Below, in pieces: positions 58,931 through 64,000 of a stretch of 64,000 nt of DNA. Numbering within the stretch: the first letter of the stretch is position 1; each line of letters begins with the position of its first letter. The position numbers and the translations under genes were made by a program. This DNA is from Endocalyx cinctus. Taxonomy: Eukaryota; Ascomycota; Sordariomycetes; Amphisphaeriales; Apiosporaceae. Below the pieces are notes generated by a model, which had not been told where the DNA came from, ran no database searches, and saw nothing but the letters and a program-made list of their open reading frames with translations. The DNA is taken from positions 874,144 to 938,143 of the forward strand of contig BCKC01000010.1 in NCBI GenBank assembly GCA_001600455.1, read 5' to 3'.

Positions 58931-59578
58931 ATATCTTAGCATTAACGTATGACAAGTTATAGCAAAAGTTTTGCGTCTAGTTTTTTTTTTTTTTTTTTTG
59001 TTCAAGAAAAAGGGAGGGGGTTGATACCAATTGCCATACTCTAAGCTTCGCTCTCTGACAATAACTACTTGCGGCAATGTGCGTAATTATGTAACCTAGG
59101 TAACTGTCGGCAATGTATACATAGCTTATGCAGCTCTTTGACGAATTAATAAGTAATTTGACTGCCAAGAAATACTGCGTTTGTACTCCGTACTCAATCA
59201 TCTTTTTCCATGGATGATGCATTATGTGGTGTGGAACTACCTTGGACCATTCCGTCGGATTCAGGGATATTAGTTCCGAGTCCCAAAATCGGGGGCGATC
59301 CGAAGATTTGGAGAAGTCAGGCCTTATCAACATTCCGGTTAGAATACTCTACCGTCGCATCCAAGTTGAAAGGGAGTGCAAGGGTTGAATATGCGACCCA
59401 GCGCAAAGATGGATGAAGAAAGAGGATGAATGGATAGGGATGGGAAATGCATGTACTGAGTATAGTTGAACTAGATCCAGAAGAGTATTTTTAGTTTGAA
59501 TTTAAGAAGACGACGTATGATTCAACAAAAATAAACAAACTTGTGTTCACTATAATTAAGAGAATAGAATCGGTAAGC
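58931..59578. other. Intergenic, upstream region of the AtuA-like gene
   Basis: Contains a 19-nt poly-T tract (58981-58999) just past the flavin-reductase stop and one CCGTCGG heptamer (59252). No gene is seen; 59210-59416 is open but featureless. Confidence 0.45.
59252..59258. promoter_or_regulatory. Candidate regulator site CCG-N-CGG (3 of 3)
   Basis: CCGTCGG, 321 bp upstream of the AtuA-like gene start, on the same strand as the copy at 57512. The flanking TTCCGTCGGAT has partial symmetry. Confidence 0.3.
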
Positions 59579-61470
59579 ATGGGTCCAGTCAGTACCGCCA
59601 GGCCAGTTCGCATCATGAGCATCAGTGGCTCTCCAGCTGACCGCCGTGATGCGCTTGCCCGGAACGCTGCTTCCGACGAACCCATCGACGTCTTCGTGGG
59701 CGACTGGATGTCCGAGTTGAATATGCCCAGCCGAGCGTACTCGGTCATGAACGGCGGGAAGATCGGTTACGAGGAGACGTTCATCGAGTCTCTCGAGCCG
59801 GCTTTAGAAGATCTAGCGCGGAGAAAGATCAAGTTCGCTGCCAACGGGGGAACCGTTGCTGCTAAGGATCTCTTCGACGTCGTTGTCGACATGATCGCGA
59901 AGAAGAACTTGGATCTCTCGGTGGCTTGGGTTGAAGGTGACCTCGTTATGGAAAAGATTCAGGCGATGCGAAAAGAAGGCGCTAAGTTTAAACACATTTC
60001 TACTGGCGAGATGCTCGATGATTGGGACTACGAACCTCTATTTGCCCAGTGTTATCTCGGAGGAATAGGTATCGCCGAGGCGTTCAAAGCTGGGGCCGAC
60101 ATCGTCGTATGTGGCAGAGTTGCGGATGCGGCGCCCATCGTAGGAGCTGCAGCGTGGTGGCATAACTGGTCAAGGACGGACTTTGACCAGTTAGCCAGAT
60201 CCCTCATTGCTGGTCATCTGATCGAGTGTTCAGCTTATATCACCGGTGGAAACTATACTGGCTTTAAGAGCTTGGACTGGTCTACAATCGATGACATGGG
60301 ATATCCCATTGCCGAAATTGCCGCCGATGGAGATGTCATCATAACTAAGCGTGAGGGTACAGGAGGTGTAGTCAACGTTGAAACCTGCAAGGAGCAGTTG
60401 CTGTACGAGATTCAGGGGAAGTGGTATCTCAACTCAGACGTGACAGCAGTTATAGATGAAGCCAAGTTTGAACAGATTGGTAAAGACCGGGTTCGGCTGT
60501 CCGGTATCACAGGACGTCCTCCTCCTAAAACTACCAAGGTTGGGCTCACTGCATTTGGCGGGTATAAGGCTGAGGTACACTGGGCTCTCGTCGGTTTAGA
60601 TATCAGAGAAAAAGTGAAGATGTCTGAGATTCAGATCAAGGCCAGCTTTGGAGAGGAAAGGTTGAAGAAGCTCACCACTTTCTCTCTAACCACATATGGT
60701 TCAGTACCAGAAAACCCCAGAAACATGAACGAAGCAACCGTGGATATGAGACTCATGGCCCAGGCAAAAAATGAAGAAGATCTTTCAGCCGAGAACTTCG
60801 CTCGTCCGGCGTTTGACATTATCATGCATTCTTTTCCTGCTGCGACTTTCCATCCTGATAAGAGAACAGCGACCCCCATAGCTGTAAGTTAAACTGCCAG
60901 ACAATCAAATTTCCAACGATATGGGCTAACATTGACAACTTGTTTCCTCAGTATCAAGAATATTTCCCAACTTTAATTCCACAACCAACTGTTTCTGTTC
61001 ACTTTTCCAAGCCAGGCATGGAAAGCATATCGATCCCCCCTCCGGAAGTAACAATAGATCATCCAGAAATCCAACCATCTTACGAAGCATCCAACCCGGT
61101 CCCTCTGGTTGCATTCGGTCCCACCGTGAAAGCGCCACTAGGTTTCCGGATCCTAGGTCGTGCCGGAGACAAGGGCTCAAATTGTAACGTTGGCTTCTTC
61201 GTCCGGGATGAGGACGAGTGGCCGTGGCTGCGGTCGCTAATGAGCACTCAAAAGTTCATCGAGATGATGGCGGACGAGTACACAGGCCAGCAAATCGACA
61301 GAATGGAGTTTCCCAACCTTTGGGCCGTGCACTTCCTGGTAAAAGACTTTCTCGACCGGGGGGTCACCGCAAATGCCAGCTACGATGTACTGGGGAAATT
61401 CTTAGCCGAGTTCATAAGGTGTAAACCTGTTGACATGCCTGTGGCCTTTTTATTAAAGGGGCAGATATAA
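59579..61470 (+). CDS. AtuA-like (DUF1446) protein, 607 aa
   Basis: Exons are 59579-60883 and 60952-61470, with a 68-nt intron in phase 0. The start is the ATG of MGPVSTARPVRI; the preceding codons have only non-ATG starts. The N-terminal part is the DUF1446/AtuA domain: SGSPADRRDAL, VFVGDWMSE, KFAANGGTVA, GGIGIAEAFKAGADIVVCGRVADAA and GYPIAEIAADGD. The second exon adds the smaller AtuA-like C-terminal module (RAGDKGSNCNVGFFVR and the end region). AtuA proteins were named for acyclic terpene utilisation in Pseudomonas, where their exact reaction is still unclear; fungal copies of about 600 residues have both modules like this one. It probably acts in the catabolic locus. No signal peptide. 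Confidence 0.9.
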
Positions 61471-62197
61471 AATTATTTTGGTGGTCAATAAATTGCATTG
61501 ACGAAGTCCAAGAAATAAACCTCAGAAGAAAAACAATCATTTAAAATGATTCTCACATATTTTCATCTAATCGGTTTCGTAGTATCATCCATCTGAGAGA
61601 CAATAATGAAGTTATATAGGGGATGATACTCTTGATGTGCAACCCGTCGATCCAGATTCTCAGGTGCATTGTTACTTACTATGTAATAGTCGATCGTCTG
61701 CCTGTCAATATTGCATGCTGACATACCGTGCAGTATGCCAGCATGTCTATGACCCTTAAAATGTCAAACCCGTTTGCGGCAAAGTCGAAAACACTCCGCT
61801 ATCAACTCCGCGGATAGGCCAGTATGTAATCTCCACCAAGCTGCCAAGCTGCAAGGACAAGGGCATAAAATTCATCGTGACTGTCACAAATCACGTTCAT
61901 TAGATACATCTGGTAGACTGGGTAAACCAGGTATCCATATCCTTATCGTCTGGGGTATGTACCCGAACGACCAGGATTTCGGACAACCGTGCCTAAGCCA
62001 AACTATCCACCCAATCAACTATCGCTGAGAAACATACTCACCATAATGCTGGAATGGAAGTTATTTACCCCATGCTCCCCTTTTAAAACGCCCATCTCTT
62101 TGAACTCTCTGTTTCTCTTTATTCAAAATGGACACCACAGGGCGCAGATGCCCCATCAGAGCCATCAAACGCATTCGAAAAGTTCTTCATTTACGTC
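61471..62197. other. Intergenic, promoter of the Zn2Cys6 regulator
   Basis: No gene is seen; the open frames 61774-62028 and 61989-62201 have no recognisable content. A one-mismatch version of the CCG-N-CGG heptamer (CCGTCGA) occurs near 61644. A short inverted repeat, GCATGCTGACAT/CAGTATGCCAGCATG, lies around 61712-61745. Confidence 0.4.
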
Positions 62198-64000
62198 ATG
62201 ACCGTAGAGATGGGAACTCCTCAATCGCAAGTGGGCGACGAAGTGCCCCCAGTGGGCAAGCCGACGCGATCCATAAAACGACCTAGGGTCGCTGTAGCAT
62301 GCCAAAGGTGTAAAAGTAGAAAACAGGTAATAGTTGCTTTTTTCTCGTCTTTTGACTATTCAATCTTCTCCTTATTACGTAAAAACACCGAACTCAGTTC
62401 TAATATTCAAAAACGATATATAATTAGAAATGTGATGGCCATCATCCGTGCGGGAATTGTCGGGATTTCTCGGTCAATTGCTTGTACGTCCCCCCCAAGT
62501 CGGCGAACCTCTCGCGCGAGCAGCAGAGGTCTCTACAAGCGACGCAAGCCATCCACGCGGTGGAAAATAGGGTGGCCGGACTAGAATCCATCCTACTGAA
62601 AGAAGGGGTTGAGGTAAGAAATCGAAAACGCCAGCGCACGAGCATCGGGGCCGATGGCCGCCCGGAATCTTCTTTGTCATCAACAGTAGCAGTCCCACCA
62701 GCACACTTGAAGAAGAGTAAATCCACGCCAGTTCTTCTTAGTTCGGACCCAAGTTGTCTAGATACATCATCGCCAGCTCATCCGGGTGGCGGCGTCGCCG
62801 TCAACACGGTCGTTGAGATCCTGCGTGACCTATCAATAGAGGCCTCTGGGGGTTACATCGGCTCCTCGTCACAAATCACGATCGGTCGCATGATCAGCGC
62901 CATTGTCCAAGCGAAAGAACATTCGGTTTCGAACCAGAACAGCTCATATATATGCAGTCATGGGAGCAGCGGCAGTTGCAGCTGGGAGCACTTAAGCCCG
63001 AAATCGGCCAACGGCAATATTCCCGTCGCGACGACCAAGCTATTATTGTCGGAGAGGGGGCTCTTGGAGCTCTCCCATGTCCCGCATGAAATCGCTGACC
63101 AGCTATTTAACGGGTACATCCGCCACATCTCGACGAGGTGGCCGTGCCTTCAGACCCCATTCATACGTCTCCTGCACTCGCAGCGAGAGACGCTGACAGA
63201 TGGTTTCTTGTAAGAGATCTCAACCGCCTGATTAAAAAAAAATAATCCAATCGAGTCATTCAACGAATAAGCCACAATGGATAAAGTGACAGTGTTTTTG
63301 CTAATTAGCTGGTTATCTTTTCTCCAGTACGAGTATTTTACACCTCGTCTACGCGATCGGAGGAAGGTTTCTCGAGACTACGGGCGAGACGGGCGACTTC
63401 TACCCGGAGCAGCACTATGACCAAGCGCTAAATAACATGGACGATATACTTAGACTGAACGATCTGAGGTCAATTCAGTTTCTCCTCCTCCTCTCCATAT
63501 ACAGCCTGCGATCTCCCCGAGGGCCCGGCGCTTGGACGTACTGCGGGATGGCCATGAGACAGTGTATCGAGATGGGCCTGCACCGAAAGACCAACAAGCG
63601 ACGATCTCTGGTTGAACACGAGATGCAAAAGCGCGTTTTCTGGACTTGCTACTGCCTGGATCGCCAGGTCTCCATTATCTTGGGCAGGCCTTTCGCTATA
63701 TCCGATCGCGATATCGACGTCGAACTGCCGCTGGACGTAGACGAATCGACCGAGGGAGCCGAGGCGCTCGAACGAGCTCAAGCAGTGACGAGTGATAGCA
63801 ATAGCAGTAGCAAATCGAGCCCATCGGAACCAGTGGCTAAGTCAACATCAATGACCAATTTTATTCACATGTGCCGCCTCCGCGTTATCGAATCCCAAAT
63901 TCAGCAGTCTATCTACCGGGTGGATGAAGCATCACCAGTGACGGAGACAGAAGTCGAACATTTCATTCAGAAGCTCGATGAGTGGAGGGCAACGTTTCCT
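62198..64000 (+). CDS. Zn2Cys6 transcription factor, partial (runs off the window)
   Basis: Exons seen are 62198-62326, 62428-63209 and 63328 to the window end; phases match. Splicing of intron 1 assembles the zinc cluster CQRCKSRKQKCDGHHPCGNCRDFSVNC, listed here as Cys spacing C-x2-C-x6-C-x5-C-x2-C-x6-C, starting at about residue 35. A linker rich in Ser and basic residues follows. From about residue 275 the fungal-specific transcription factor domain is recognisable: LEYAIGG-like LVYAIGGRFLE, YSLRSPRGPGAWTYCGMAMR, CIEMGLHRK, KRVFWTCYCLDRQVSIILGRPFAI. The C-terminus is missing. As the only regulator at the end of the catabolic locus, it is the likely pathway-specific activator. Confidence 0.9.

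Overview
This is nuclear DNA of a filamentous ascomycete (Pezizomycotina, probably Sordariomycetes). Almost every gene is broken by short introns, about 45 to 110 nt in most cases, with GTAAGT/GTATGT-type donors, CTAAC/CTGAC-like branch points and YAG acceptors. I could reconstruct 45 introns; the joined exons give an uninterrupted reading frame in 21 of the 22 intron-containing genes (the DUF7708 gene at 7799 keeps one frameshift). The gene families (DUF7708, DUF4470-MYND, aristolochene-synthase type cyclase, QDR-type MFS, CE1, GH3 and GH27 enzymes, Zn2Cys6 regulator) are typical of plant- or litter-associated moulds. The species cannot be fixed from the sequence.

Layout. 0.7-5.6 kb: a small membrane protein, an SDR oxidoreductase and a ferric reductase. 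7.8-11.5 kb: a DUF7708 protein with one apparent frameshift, a tRNA-Glu with an intron, and a C-terminally truncated aristolochene-synthase-like terpene cyclase. 13.5-19.1 kb: a large secreted Ser/Thr/Asp-repeat protein with two PAN/apple-like cysteine modules, and an MFS exporter. 19.1-23.1 kb is gene-poor. 23.1-29.4 kb: a BTB/POZ protein and a DUF4470-MYND protein. 30.4-50.6 kb is rich in secretory genes: GH3 beta-glucosidase, a small cysteine-rich secreted protein, a secreted HD-domain protein, a GH27 alpha-galactosidase, a fasciclin protein, an S1/P1 nuclease and a CE1 esterase, interspersed with a thiol-methyltransferase-like gene and an NmrA-like protein.

The last 12.4 kb (51.6-64.0 kb) is the most interesting part. 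Six neighbouring genes look like one catabolic locus: a luciferase-like FMN monooxygenase (NtaA/SnaA/DszA type), an alpha/beta hydrolase, an NCS1 nucleobase-type permease, a flavin-reductase-like protein, an AtuA/DUF1446 protein and a Zn2Cys6 regulator that runs off the window. Functionally this resembles the bacterial Rut pyrimidine pathway (flavin monooxygenase, flavin reductase, hydrolase, permease) but with different parts, suggesting uptake and oxidative opening of a nitrogen heterocycle or a related small molecule. A CCG-N-CGG heptamer occurs upstream of three of its transcription units. The permease has two micro-exons of 20 and 10 nt.
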